A stretch of DNA of 64,000 nt from Sinobacterium caligoides (GTDB lineage Bacteria; Pseudomonadota; Gammaproteobacteria; Pseudomonadales; Sinobacteriaceae). A program made the position numbers and the translations under genes. The notes under the pieces are model-generated. The model saw only the letters and a program-made list of their open reading frames with translations, searched no databases and was not told the origin of the DNA. This document shows, in pieces, positions 52,798-62,162 of this stretch; within the stretch, counting starts at the first letter, position 1; every line of letters begins with the position of its first letter. The DNA lies in assembly GCF_003752585.1 (NCBI RefSeq), contig NZ_RKHR01000009.1:1-64000 (forward strand), written 5' to 3'.

Positions 52798-53637
52798 TTA
52801 TTTCTGTGCGCTGACACCCATCAGGTGCTCGACCTTCACCACGCGTTTAAAACCAGCCGCCTTCAAGCGGCGGATCACCCCATCGACAAAGCTACTGCCC
52901 TTATTGACGATATGAGGGTTACCGGTGTAGTGAAATAATCGGCCGCCACCACGCAACACCCGATAGATCTCCCGATAAAACGCTTCGCTATATAGCTCGC
53001 CAGCGAGGGAAAAACGCGGTGGATCATGGATGACCGCATCGAAAGAGATCGAAGGCATACTGCCTATTAACTCAAAACTACTGCCCTGACGCTGCACAAT
53101 CCCCTCTTTGCCTAAATCCTGTGACCAGGGGTTCTGCGCCCGCAAGCCCATCACCTCTGGGCTCAACTCGATCGTCAGTACCTCGCTGGCACCGATTCGA
53201 TGGGCAGAGATCGCCGCATAGCCAAGGCCGCTGCAGCAATCCAACACCTTGTCACCGGGGCGCACGGCCTGCTGCGCCATCTCGGAGGCGCTAACGAACG
53301 GGTCTGTCCCCTTAGAGATGTGCATCTTAACGCCGCTAATTTCTAGTAGAGGCGCGCCGGCCGTCGGCACAAGCTTGTAGTAGCCTGCACTGCGATCCTC
53401 TAATGGCGTCATATCGCCATCACAACAGCGGTAAATCCTCTGTGTCTTCTTGACGATTTTTTTGAGTTCGGCAACAGAGAGGCAGTTGTCTTCATCGAGC
53501 ACGAGCTGCTGGTCGCTTAAGGCAAACTCCGCCTCAGAAAGGTTAAGGTCAGTGGAGAGCCGCACACTCGGCAGGCCTTTCTTAATGGCTTCCAGGGCCT
53601 GCTGGGCGTTGCTGGTATGAAGGTAGTAGTTGCGCAT
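52798..53637 (-). CDS. Class I SAM-dependent methyltransferase
   Basis: A 279-residue protein. SAM motif I is KVLDCCSGLGYAAISAHRIGA (about residues 133-153), followed by EVLTIELSPEVMGL. A DPPR motif (VIHDPPRFSLAGELYSEAFYREIYRVLRGGGRLFHY) sits at motif IV. The D/NPP(Y/F/R) block points to methylation of a base or an amino group. The N-terminal ~100 residues are of unknown fold. The exact substrate is not evident. Confidence 0.84.
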   Translation of the reverse strand: MRNYYLHTSNAQQALEAIKKGLPSVRLSTDLNLSEAEFALSDQQLVLDEDNCLSVAELKKIVKKTQRIYRCCDGDMTPLEDRSAGYYKLVPTAGAPLLEISGVKMHISKGTDPFVSASEMAQQAVRPGDKVLDCCSGLGYAAISAHRIGASEVLTIELSPEVMGLRAQNPWSQDLGKEGIVQRQGSSFELIGSMPSISFDAVIHDPPRFSLAGELYSEAFYREIYRVLRGGGRLFHYTGNPHIVNKGSSFVDGVIRRLKAAGFKRVVKVEHLMGVSAQK

Positions 53638-54289
53638 ATCGTTTGTCTATCTGGTTAAAAATACTGGCCGCATTATACACCCTTCAGCATCGAGGCGCTT
53701 GCAGGCCCTACTAGTAGCCTGCTGCCAGTGCTATTTAGCTCAAATAAACAAACTTTGATCCATCAGCCTGCGCTGCGATTTTAGCGATACGTCGCCTATC
53801 ATCCTGCCCGCTGCCATCCTGCCCGTTACCATCCTGCCACACTTCATCCACACCGCAGCCATACCTCCCTCATACAAAACAGCGACCAAGAAAATACAAG
53901 AAAATCAAAAAAACAAAAACTCACAACCACCATCAACCCCTCACTACAAAATACCGGCAACAAGAAAAACATTTTTTTAATCCGCAAAAAATATATAGAT
54001 TGAAGATAAGAGACCAGCTAAAAGTACGAAGCACACAAAACATAAAAAAAGACAAAACAAGCTACAACCACCGCCACCACTCACAACAAGCACCACCACA
54101 GGACAACAACAGAGCAACCTTAACAATCCGTATATTGATTTAATGATTTTTAAAACTTAGTTTTTATTTACCCACAGGAATACGTGGCAAGACAAAAAAC
54201 AATTACCAAAACTTTAACAAAGCACAAAAACAATCTTGTAGAGAAAGGCAAAAACTTAATATTTTATCTTTAAATTTTACATAATCAAA
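53638..54289. promoter_or_regulatory. Long A/C-rich leader region of the chitinase gene
   Basis: No gene. At 53800-53844 the unit CATCCTGCCCGYTRC occurs three times in tandem (one imperfect). From about 53880 to 54120 the + strand is strongly A- and C-rich and poor in G and T, unlike its surroundings. TTGATTTAATGATTTTTAAAAC near 54136 may hold a promoter. The 5' leader of the chitinase mRNA may be unstructured. Confidence 0.6.
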
Positions 54290-56341
54290 ATGGAACTTAG
54301 CTTTATGATAAATATTGGTAATAAGAAGCAAATGACGGGAATAGCGCTGATTGTGGCATCAAGCTTAGCGCAAGCAGCCTATGCAGTAACCCCGCCTGCC
54401 GCCAGTGCAATGTATGCGTACACCCCCTTGTCAATTAACAACTTTAAAGTAAAAGCTTCTTCTGGCTGGAGTACCGTACCTGATTTCGTTTGCTGGTCGA
54501 CGCAACCGGGCACCTACAATGTTGGCTGCAGCTCTGACATTGACTTTGATGGCCCAGTCCCCTCAGGTATTGGCTCATACGATATTAATAAAACCATTCC
54601 GCCCGAACTCTTACAAGCCGGCGAAAACACAATTTATGTGACGCAATGCGAAAGCTCTCAAGGCTGGCAAAATTGTGGTGCCACCTTCGAAGAAACGTTT
54701 ACCTTGGCCAGTAATTTTGACTACGAAAACACCACATCAAACGGCACCGGCGAGCTGGCCAACCTCACAAAAGATAAAATTCCCTACGCAACCGATAGCA
54801 ATGTCGGCGCTGAGGCAGTAACTGCTGGCAACGACAAAGTGGTCGCAGGATACGTCTCTGAATGGGCGCAATACGACCGCGGCTATGATTTAGAAAAACT
54901 CGAGCCAACCGCCTACACCGATTTAATTTATTCCTTTTTTGGCATCTGTGGCGACTTGGGCGTTAGCACTAACACAAGTGTCGACGATGTGTATGCCAAC
55001 AGAACACTAAAGGCGGAAGATGTCGCTAACGCCTGTAAGGCACGAGGCTTAGCCGATGGCTCAATCGTCATGATTGATGGCTGGGGCGGCTTGCAAAATA
55101 AAATTAGCGCGCGCCAAAAGGACAGCGCTGACAATACAGCACTCTACCACGGCGGCACCCCCCTCGACTTCTACGAGGCTGATGGCACCAAGATCACTAA
55201 AAACTACCTGAACGCGGAACAATATAATTTGTTCGATAAGACCAACGCAATGGGTCTAATGGGGCAACTGATTGAGCTAAAGAGTCAAAACCCCAATCTA
55301 AACGTCTCTGTTAGCATCGGTGGCTGGTCGCTGTCTGAGCCTTACCATCGCATTGCCGCTAGCCCAGAACTGACGGATGTCTTCGCACAATCGATTGTCG
55401 ATTTTGCCAAGAAATGGTCGTTTGTTGGCGGCTTTGATATCGACTGGGAATTCCCTGGTAGCGGTGGCGCAAGCAATGCCTATTCAGCAGACGACGGCGA
55501 TAACTTCGTTACGCTAGTGAAGGCCGTCAGAGCCAAGCTGGATGCCAATGGCTTAGACCATATTAAGCTGTCGAGCGCTGTCGGCGCGTCCACGGAGCAC
55601 ATTAATCAGATTGGCAAGGATAACTATAAGGCTTTAGTTTCAGAGACAACCGGGCTAGACCGCTTGTACCTAATGAACTATGACTATTGGGGCGCGGCAT
55701 TCTCAACAACCTTAGGCCACCAAAGCAACCTGTTTGGCAACTCTTTACCTGGCAACCTAAGCGCGACACAAAACAGTGCCGATAAAGCCATTAAGCTGCT
55801 CGAAAGTTACGACGTACCCGCATCGAAGATAGTGATCGGTGTGGCCAACTACTCACGGGGAAAGAATGGCGTCATCGTCACCGCCGGCGAGCCTGGTAGC
55901 GCTGATACCAGCACCATTGGTAACGATCCAGAACAGTTTGTTTACGGTACTTACGAGGACTCTATTCTAGAAGGCTACGACCTGTTTGAGCATATTGCTG
56001 GCGCGAACCTTCTGGGCGATAAGGGCTTCAGCTTATATACCGATAAAACGGCCAATGCGGATTACTATTACAACAGTGGCTCTGGCGTTTATTACTCCAT
56101 CGACACCCCAAGAACAGCCGCCTTAAAAGCTCACTATGCCAACGAAAACGGCCTTGCCGGAGCGTTTGTCTGGACCGTCGAATACGACTACAAAGGCCAG
56201 ACAGTCAACACGCTGAATGAAGCGCTAGGTAAGACGATAACCAGTGAAATGAGCGCTCCCGGTGATCGTGCGCTGAAAGCTAGCACCTGCGGCATCAACG
56301 TCGACTCGGTAGAATGTGAGACGCTCAACAACCAGCACTAA
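54290..56341 (+). CDS. Secreted GH18 chitinase
   Basis: A 683-residue protein. The signal peptide (ALIVASSLAQAAYA) is followed by an N-terminal domain (about residues 40-150, with Cys pairs), then a GH18 catalytic domain: VSIGGWSLSEPYH (about 345) and VGGFDIDWEFPG (about 378-389), in which the final Glu is the acid catalyst. A conserved AGAFVWTVEYD block is near the C terminus. The layout resembles Serratia ChiA. It hydrolyses chitin outside the cell. ATG 54290 and 54305 are both possible starts. The second gives a typical signal. Confidence 0.93.
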   Translation: MELSFMINIGNKKQMTGIALIVASSLAQAAYAVTPPAASAMYAYTPLSINNFKVKASSGWSTVPDFVCWSTQPGTYNVGCSSDIDFDGPVPSGIGSYDINKTIPPELLQAGENTIYVTQCESSQGWQNCGATFEETFTLASNFDYENTTSNGTGELANLTKDKIPYATDSNVGAEAVTAGNDKVVAGYVSEWAQYDRGYDLEKLEPTAYTDLIYSFFGICGDLGVSTNTSVDDVYANRTLKAEDVANACKARGLADGSIVMIDGWGGLQNKISARQKDSADNTALYHGGTPLDFYEADGTKITKNYLNAEQYNLFDKTNAMGLMGQLIELKSQNPNLNVSVSIGGWSLSEPYHRIAASPELTDVFAQSIVDFAKKWSFVGGFDIDWEFPGSGGASNAYSADDGDNFVTLVKAVRAKLDANGLDHIKLSSAVGASTEHINQIGKDNYKALVSETTGLDRLYLMNYDYWGAAFSTTLGHQSNLFGNSLPGNLSATQNSADKAIKLLESYDVPASKIVIGVANYSRGKNGVIVTAGEPGSADTSTIGNDPEQFVYGTYEDSILEGYDLFEHIAGANLLGDKGFSLYTDKTANADYYYNSGSGVYYSIDTPRTAALKAHYANENGLAGAFVWTVEYDYKGQTVNTLNEALGKTITSEMSAPGDRALKASTCGINVDSVECETLNNQH

Positions 56342-56357
56342 CCGGGTGTTTCCCCCT

Positions 56358-56390
56358 AAAAAAAGAGGAGCCTTTTGGGCTCCTTTTTTT
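56358..56390 (+). terminator. Intrinsic terminator after the chitinase gene
   Basis: Stem AAAAAAAGAGGAGCC / GGGCTCCTTTTTTT with a 4-base loop, 16 bases after the stop codon. Confidence 0.93.
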
Positions 56391-56604
56391 GTGTCTGTCA
56401 TAACACTCGCCTGCACACCGCAGGGTGAGGTCTTGGGTTTTGCCGCAACTCAGCTGACTTAAGCGTAATGTGACCTTATAGCGATGGGTGTCACTCTAAC
56501 GTTTATGGGTTTTACCCTAATTACATTGTCACACTAAAACGTTAACGTGCTTAGAGGGTCGTATTCACAAGGCCTGTCCTCTATTTTTTATTGTCATAAA
56601 AATA

Positions 56605-56626
56605 CCGCGCCCCAAACGGGGCGCGG
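56605..56626 (-). terminator. Orphan GC-rich hairpin, possible minus-strand terminator
   Basis: A perfect 9-bp stem CCGCGCCCC / GGGGCGCGG with the loop AAAC. On the minus strand it is followed by TATTTTTATG, a T-rich stretch. No minus-strand gene lies to its right. Confidence 0.5.
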
Positions 56627-56954
56627 CATAAGCAGTCGAACTATAAAGGATAAACTACCGTTAATAAAGCACAATGCCACCTGAAACTTACTAACGATAC
56701 TATTATAACGAAGAAGCACGCCCTTCCCTCAGCAATCAATAAAACTAACGATAGGGATTTTCGACAGTTGATTCGCTTAGAGTCGCCGATAGCGGGTAGA
56801 TACGACAAATGTGAACTAGACCCCCTTCACTAGACGAGGTTCGGCATCAAACCACTAGCGAGCAAATAATCCCTCGCGATACAATAACGATTAAGCTATG
56901 CCGGATTGGCAGCTAACAATAAACATTAAAAATATAAGCTAACAATAAAGAGTA

Positions 56955-57587
56955 ATGTTCATGCCGTTTAGTACCACAAAGATTGCCGCGATCACTTTTG
57001 CATCGCTATTTTCTCTCTCTGCCCTGGGCCAACAGGACCGTGCTGCCGAAGCACCGAAAGCCCTCCCCGAAAATGAATGGAACATACTGGCAGGCGTCAC
57101 CAGCTTCGACAGTGACTTCGCCGATAGCCTGGGTGTCGACGACACCGGCTATCTGGTCGGTGCCGCTTATACAGGATACTTTTCCTTCCTACGCTATAGT
57201 GCTGGAGGGGCGCTGATCATTCTGGATGATAAAGCAGAGTTTACCCAACGCGTCGAAAACGTCTTCGGCGGTGACGAGAGAGATGAAGACTCCTCCATTG
57301 ATGCCGGCATGCTATTCGCCGAGATCGGCAGCCAATACGCTTTTGGCAATAATGATCGAGCCACTGTCGGCATGATGGCCGGCTATAGCTACTTCGATGT
57401 CGAGCGTAGCATCAGCTTATGCCAAGATTGTCGTGAGGATGATATCGAAGTAGAGAGCTCTTTCTACCTGAAGCCTTTTGTGGCCTATCGGTTTACCGAC
57501 TCCTTCCTCGTACGCTTAGAGTACACCAACTACCAGGAAGAGCAGAGCTTTGAAAACGCCATCACGCTGAACTTCAGCATCCTATAA
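56955..57587 (+). CDS. Small outer-membrane beta-barrel protein
   Basis: A 210-residue protein with a signal peptide (AAITFASLFSLSALG) and alternating aromatic/polar strands (LVGAAYTGYFSFLRYSAGGALI; DSFLVRLEYTNYQEEQSFENAITLNFSIL), ending in Leu as an OmpA-like barrel does. It has two CxxC-spaced cysteines (SLCQDCRED, about residue 157). ATG 56961 has better spacing to AAAGAG. It is probably a small porin or OMP with unknown cargo. Confidence 0.82.
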   Translation: MFMPFSTTKIAAITFASLFSLSALGQQDRAAEAPKALPENEWNILAGVTSFDSDFADSLGVDDTGYLVGAAYTGYFSFLRYSAGGALIILDDKAEFTQRVENVFGGDERDEDSSIDAGMLFAEIGSQYAFGNNDRATVGMMAGYSYFDVERSISLCQDCREDDIEVESSFYLKPFVAYRFTDSFLVRLEYTNYQEEQSFENAITLNFSIL

Positions 57588-57683
57588 GCTGCCCGGCGGT
57601 GCCCCGTGCGCCGCTTCTTTTTGATTGCTTAGCAAAGCGCTTGCCCTTAACGGCGTCTCTATATGATTCCCCCGCACACCTCC

Positions 57684-57730
57684 CCCCCACGCCCCCACGC
57701 CCCCACGCCCCCACGCCCCCACGCCCCCAC
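57684..57730 (+). repeat. Tandem octamer repeat CCCCCACG
   Basis: About 5.9 copies of CCCCCACG, strongly C-rich on the + strand and G-rich on the minus strand. It lies between the outer-membrane protein gene and the DUF2339 gene. Confidence 0.93.
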
Positions 57731-57822
57731 ATATTTTATTTTGCTATCGCCCTTTTATGACAAAAATATTACAGGTAAATCTGGTATAAAATTCAGCAGG
57801 TTTTTCACGCCACGAGAGACGA

Positions 57823-58017
57823 ATGAAGCCTATAGGACGCGTGACACCACAGTCCATTATCAATAGCCGTTCCATAATGGGATTCAGCAATCAAAATCAA
57901 AGAATACGCATTGATTTTCTTGCTAGATTGATCGTTAAGATGAAGTCTCTGCGCACTATAAAGCGAGGCTCGGTCGCCGCCCTAATCGGGGCTAATAATG
58001 AATACTACACTTGGTAA
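57823..58017 (+). CDS. Doubtful small ORF, 64 aa
   Basis: An open frame with a basic, Ile/Arg-rich product (GFSNQNQRIRIDFLARLIVKMKSLRTIKRG). No ribosome site or family recognised. It may be a chance frame or a small basic protein. Confidence 0.25.
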   Translation: MKPIGRVTPQSIINSRSIMGFSNQNQRIRIDFLARLIVKMKSLRTIKRGSVAALIGANNEYYTW

Positions 58018-58092
58018 TATCCTCCCCTTAAATGAAGGAGGTGCATTAGCAATTATCGTCGCTAGTGTTGGATGCAATAGAAGGAGTCGTTT

Positions 58093-60906
58093 GTGGAGTG
58101 GTTTTTGGGGACCGTTATAGGTTTTATCATTGGCAGTGAGCTGTTCTTAGGGGCGCTGCCCGGTGCAGCAATAGGCTCAGCAATAGGCTTCTTGCTCGGC
58201 AAGATCAACCAGCTGAGTAAGCAGAGCGTCGGCCTGCAACGAGAGCTCACCGAACTGAAGCAGAGAGTAAGCACGCTGCTTAAGCAAGACGAAGACACTC
58301 AACCCGAGGGCAGTCACGTCAAGCAGGAAAGCCCTGAGAAACAGACCGCTGCCCCTCCTCCTCAACCCGCCATCAAAGCGGTGGAGGTTCCCGAGGCAGA
58401 AGCGCTCGTTAGCCCACCGGTTGATCATCGACAAGAGGAAACCAAGCTTGCTACGGATGAAACCACCGCCGCCGCGGAAGACGCCCCCTTACAGTCAGCG
58501 CAAGCCGACTCCCAGCCCAGCTTCGCTGATACTTTGGCTAAAAACAGCAACGCCGCTGTCGACTACGTTAAATCGTTAGTTGGAAAAGTTAACGTTGTTA
58601 CCCGCGTCGGAATCGTGGTGCTATTTTTTGGTGTCGCCTTCCTATTAAAGTATACCGTTGAGAATTTTTCCGTGCCGATCGAGGCCCGCCTGCTAGCGGT
58701 TGCTGCCGGGGCTGCAGCGCTACTCTTTTTTGGCTGGAGGCTGCGCGAAAAGCGCCAAGACTACGCCGTATTAATACAGGGCGCTGCCGTCGGCCTGTTG
58801 TATTTAGTCACCTACACAGCACTGAGCCTATACCAGCTATTGCCAATGAGCGCAGGCTTTCCCCTGATGCTGCTTATTTCGCTCTTTACGGTCTTTCTCG
58901 CCCTCAAGCAGGATGCGAAAGGACTCGCCATGTTTGCAATTTTAGGCGGTTTTCTCGCGCCGATACTGACTTCCACAGGCTCTGGCAGCCATGTCATGCT
59001 GTTTGGTTATTATGCGATACTCAATGTAGGTATTGTTTTGATTACCTGGTTTAAATCGTGGCGATACCTGCCGTTAATGGGCTTTGTCTTTACTTTTTTA
59101 ATCGGTGCAGCCTGGGGTGCGACCCAATACCGCCCCGAGCACTTTGCTTCCACCGAGCCCTTCCTCATTTTGTTTATGCTGTTTTATATCGCCGTCGTGT
59201 TGATGTTTGCCCTGCGCAAACGTTGGCAGCATGCCCCGGTATTTGATGGCCTGTTGGTCTTTGGCCCCCCTGCGATTGGCATGGGGCTACAATCACAGCT
59301 TGTACAACACACCCAATACGGTATGGCCTGGAGCGCCCTCGGCTTTGGCCTCTGTTATTTAGCAATCGTTAAATACTGGAATAAAGCACTGACTGAGCAG
59401 TCACCACTATTGAAAGAGTGCTTTCTCGCGATCGGTTTAGTGTTGGTCTCCCTCGCGGTTCCCTACGCTTTTGACGCCGATCTCACCGCGTTGATTTGGA
59501 CGCTTGAAGGTCTCGGCGGGTTTTGGCTTGCTGTTCGCCAGCAACGTTACTGGGCATCTCTACTCGCCTTATTAGTCCAGCTCGGGGCTGGCCTATTCTG
59601 GCTGCTTGGCTGGATCTTTGACGCCTCACCTAGCGGTGAGTACCTGTTTGCCAACTTAGCTTACTTCAACGCCGCCTTAATCGCCCTGGCCGGCCTGTAC
59701 AGCGCTTGGTTATTACAAGCGCAGCCCAGCAGCTTTCGCCTACGCAGCTGCCACTGGCCAATACTGGCTTGGGGACTACTGTGGTGGTATGCCGCCGCCG
59801 CCTGGCAACTTGAGAGCCATCTCGACCAAAGCTATCTGCCTGCTGCTGCACTCTTATTCATCAGCGCAAGCGCCTTGCTGCTACAGGGGGTACGCCGTCG
59901 ATTCAACTGGCAGGCTGTGTTACCGATGATACTCGCACTATTGCCTATGATGTTGTTGCTAGCCATGTCGACCATCGCCATTGTCCAGCGTCCCTCGCAG
60001 TCATTAGGCTTCCTCGCCTGGCCGATCGCCATTCTCAGCCTGTATTGGCTGTACAATAAAACGGATATTTTTCAGGGCAAAGTCAGCCAACAAGAAGCCA
60101 GTTCCCATGCCACAGCCTTTTTACTGGCTGTCGCTCTGCTCAGCTGGGAGATCGTCGCAAGAATCAACGCCCTCAACTGGGAAGTTATATCTGGCATTCA
60201 AGGGACTACAGGAATACACAGCTGGCCTCTGATCGGTGGAGGCATACCGGCCTTGGCTGCCGCATGGCTGATTACAAAAGTCAGGTTCTGGCGTATTGAA
60301 CTCGACACCGTCTATCGTCAGGTTGTGTCAGCGATACTCTATGCGGGGCTTTTGATTAACGTACTCATCTGTTGCCTCATAAAACCCGATATCTCACCAC
60401 TCAATTACTGGCCACTATTGAATCCGTTAGATCTGTGGCAAATAGCTGTTATCGCTTCCGCCGCACTGTGGTGGATGAAGACATCCAATAAAATACCCGA
60501 TCCCCTCTACGCCAATGCTGGCTGGTGGCTGCTCGCTGCCATCAGCTTTATTTACGTGAATACGTTATTACTACGCATTATCCATATCACGAGTGGCATC
60601 CCCTTCGACCTCAACATACTAATGCAGGCCGACATCGTGCAGACGGCGCTGTCGATACTTTGGACGACAATAGGCGTCGCCCTCTTCGCCGCGACGAAGT
60701 ACTGGCAGAAGAGAGCCTTGTGGTTAGTCGGCGTCGGGCTATTTGCCGTGGTGGTGATCAAACTCTTTGCCGTGGATCTGGCAAACAGCGGTACGGTGGC
60801 AAGAATCGTGTCGTTTATCGCGGTGGGCGTATTGCTGCTCGCGGTAGGCTACTTGGTGCCGATCCCCGATAAAGAGGAGGAGGCAGAGGCAGAAGCTGAG
60901 GCTTAA
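58093..60906 (+). CDS. DUF2339 polytopic membrane protein, 937 aa
   Basis: Starts at GTG 58093 with AAGGAG six bases upstream. The N-terminal hydrophobic segment (FLGTVIGFIIGSELFLGALPGAAIGSAIGFLLGK) is followed by a coiled-coil/polar linker rich in Glu, Pro and Ala (about residues 40-150), then more than 20 membrane helices, with VNVVTRVGIVVLFFGVAFLLKYTVENFSVPIEARLLAVAAGA typical of DUF2339. The C terminus is acidic (EEEAEAEAEA). Function unknown. A strong terminator follows. Confidence 0.92.
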   Translation: MEWFLGTVIGFIIGSELFLGALPGAAIGSAIGFLLGKINQLSKQSVGLQRELTELKQRVSTLLKQDEDTQPEGSHVKQESPEKQTAAPPPQPAIKAVEVPEAEALVSPPVDHRQEETKLATDETTAAAEDAPLQSAQADSQPSFADTLAKNSNAAVDYVKSLVGKVNVVTRVGIVVLFFGVAFLLKYTVENFSVPIEARLLAVAAGAAALLFFGWRLREKRQDYAVLIQGAAVGLLYLVTYTALSLYQLLPMSAGFPLMLLISLFTVFLALKQDAKGLAMFAILGGFLAPILTSTGSGSHVMLFGYYAILNVGIVLITWFKSWRYLPLMGFVFTFLIGAAWGATQYRPEHFASTEPFLILFMLFYIAVVLMFALRKRWQHAPVFDGLLVFGPPAIGMGLQSQLVQHTQYGMAWSALGFGLCYLAIVKYWNKALTEQSPLLKECFLAIGLVLVSLAVPYAFDADLTALIWTLEGLGGFWLAVRQQRYWASLLALLVQLGAGLFWLLGWIFDASPSGEYLFANLAYFNAALIALAGLYSAWLLQAQPSSFRLRSCHWPILAWGLLWWYAAAAWQLESHLDQSYLPAAALLFISASALLLQGVRRRFNWQAVLPMILALLPMMLLLAMSTIAIVQRPSQSLGFLAWPIAILSLYWLYNKTDIFQGKVSQQEASSHATAFLLAVALLSWEIVARINALNWEVISGIQGTTGIHSWPLIGGGIPALAAAWLITKVRFWRIELDTVYRQVVSAILYAGLLINVLICCLIKPDISPLNYWPLLNPLDLWQIAVIASAALWWMKTSNKIPDPLYANAGWWLLAAISFIYVNTLLLRIIHITSGIPFDLNILMQADIVQTALSILWTTIGVALFAATKYWQKRALWLVGVGLFAVVVIKLFAVDLANSGTVARIVSFIAVGVLLLAVGYLVPIPDKEEEAEAEAEA

Positions 60907-60914
60907 CACCAACC

Positions 60915-60948
60915 GCTGACGGAGCGCCACGCTCCGTCAGCTTTTCTC
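60915..60948 (+). terminator. Intrinsic terminator after the DUF2339 gene
   Basis: Stem GCTGACGGAGCG / CGCTCCGTCAGC with a 3-base loop, followed by CTTTTCTCCCCTTTT. Confidence 0.92.
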
Positions 60949-61068
60949 CCCTTTTACTGCTCCCATAGCTTCTCTAAAGATTGAAATAGCGGCTCGTTAG
61001 CGTAGAGTAGCTGCCCAAGATAAAAATAACATAGATAAGACGTTAGTAACGTCTCAAGGTAGTGCACG

Positions 61069-61650
61069 ATGCAAATTAAAATAAGTAAGCACTTAGCTTC
61101 AACAATGAAAAGAATTCTTCCTCTGCTACTCACAGTGTTTCTCTTTGGCTGCAGCACTTCTGCGCCAACAACAACTGAGAGGAACAGCCAAAAAGTCGAT
61201 CAAAATAAACACTCACTTACCAAAAACCTCATGCCTAAGTATGGTAACTGGTGTGGCGCTAATCACCCTGAAGACATTAACAATGCCGAACAGCCAATTA
61301 ACTCACTCGATGAGGCCTGTATGCGTCATGATTATTGTTACGGGAAATCAGGCTACTTCGACTGCACCTGTGATGCAGCTTTAAACGACGAAATCATTAG
61401 TGGTTTAAAAAACGGCCTTTATAGCGGCCAAGAAAAGGTTTTTGCACGATCTGTTCACCTTTATTTCAATGGCTCTCCCTGCAACGGTGACCACAGCACG
61501 AAAGTAGCCCCCTCTCGCTTTCTACATAACATCGTCAAGGGTGTAGGCCACACCTCCAGCAATATCGTCAACAATATCAGTAATAAATCTACTGCCATTA
61601 TTAACAAACTGCCTACTACCCAAGAACTAGCTGATGACGATAGTGAATAA
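61069..61650 (+). CDS. Phospholipase A2-like lipoprotein
   Basis: A 193-residue protein with a lipobox LFGC (Cys28 from the first start). The centre has KYGNWCGANHPE...LDEACMRHDYCYGKSGYFDCTCDAAL (about residues 60-105), in which the CxxHDxC signature, calcium-loop glycine and the paired cysteines fit the secreted phospholipase A2 fold. It should hydrolyse the sn-2 ester of phospholipids with calcium, but is probably held in a membrane by its lipid anchor. ATG 61069 and 61105 are both possible starts. Confidence 0.87.
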   Translation: MQIKISKHLASTMKRILPLLLTVFLFGCSTSAPTTTERNSQKVDQNKHSLTKNLMPKYGNWCGANHPEDINNAEQPINSLDEACMRHDYCYGKSGYFDCTCDAALNDEIISGLKNGLYSGQEKVFARSVHLYFNGSPCNGDHSTKVAPSRFLHNIVKGVGHTSSNIVNNISNKSTAIINKLPTTQELADDDSE

Positions 61651-61684
61651 CCAACGAAGTCATCAACCACTTGGGAGCTCCAAT

Positions 61685-62137
61685 ATGGATGATTATCGCC
61701 AGATTGAAACACTGATTTATCGCTATGCCGAGCTGATCGACGCAGGCAAACTAACAGAGTTAGCCAAACTATTCCGCCTTGCCGAGTTTTATCGCGCGGA
61801 TGGCGAACTTAGCGCCCGCGGTGAAGAGGCGTTTCTCGCACTGCAACAACGTGCCGTCAGACTCTACAACAACGGCACCCCCTGCACGAAGCACGTCACC
61901 AGCAACGTCATCATCGAACTGAGCCCATCGAGCCACAGCGCAACGGCACGCTCTTATTTTAGCGTTTTGCAAGCTGTAGAAGGCTTTCCATTACAAACAA
62001 TCATCGCCGGTCGGTACCTCGACAGCTTTGCTCGTATCGAAGGTGTTTGGCAGTTCAAAAAACGGCAGGTCATACCCGAGCTTATTGGCGACCTCAGCCA
62101 CCACCTGCTCTTTGACATCACAACTGAGCAGCAATAA
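61685..62137 (+). CDS. SnoaL-like (NTF2-fold) protein
   Basis: A 150-residue protein that begins MDDYRQIETLIYRYAELIDAGKLTELAKLF, the usual start of SnoaL-like/NTF2-fold proteins. CTKHVTSNVIIEL and ETIIAGRYLDSFARIEGVWQFKKRQV-type strands follow. ATG 61685 with GGGAG seven bases upstream is preferred over ATG 61634. Members include ketosteroid isomerases, dehydratases and inactive binding proteins. The exact role is unknown. It lies next to an epoxide-hydrolase-like gene (convergent). Confidence 0.85.
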   Translation: MDDYRQIETLIYRYAELIDAGKLTELAKLFRLAEFYRADGELSARGEEAFLALQQRAVRLYNNGTPCTKHVTSNVIIELSPSSHSATARSYFSVLQAVEGFPLQTIIAGRYLDSFARIEGVWQFKKRQVIPELIGDLSHHLLFDITTEQQ

Positions 62138-62162
62138 AGCGCAACTGTTAGCGACGCGCTGT

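Larger units (their letters stand above)
56342..56954. other. Intergenic region with structured repeats and two hairpins
   Basis: Contains the chitinase terminator (56358-56390) and a second hairpin (56605-56626). At 56488-56544 TGTCACTCTAACGTTT and TGTCACACTAAAACGTTA form an imperfect direct repeat that also contains inverted TAACGTTT / AAACGTTA arms, with GGGTTTTACCC between them. No gene is seen. Confidence 0.5.
57588..58092. other. Intergenic region with tandem CCCCCACG repeat
   Basis: CCCCCACG is repeated nearly six times at 57684-57730. A 64-codon + frame at 57823-58017 (MKPIGRVTPQSIINS...) starts well but has no clear ribosome site. I consider it weak. Nothing else seen. Confidence 0.6.
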
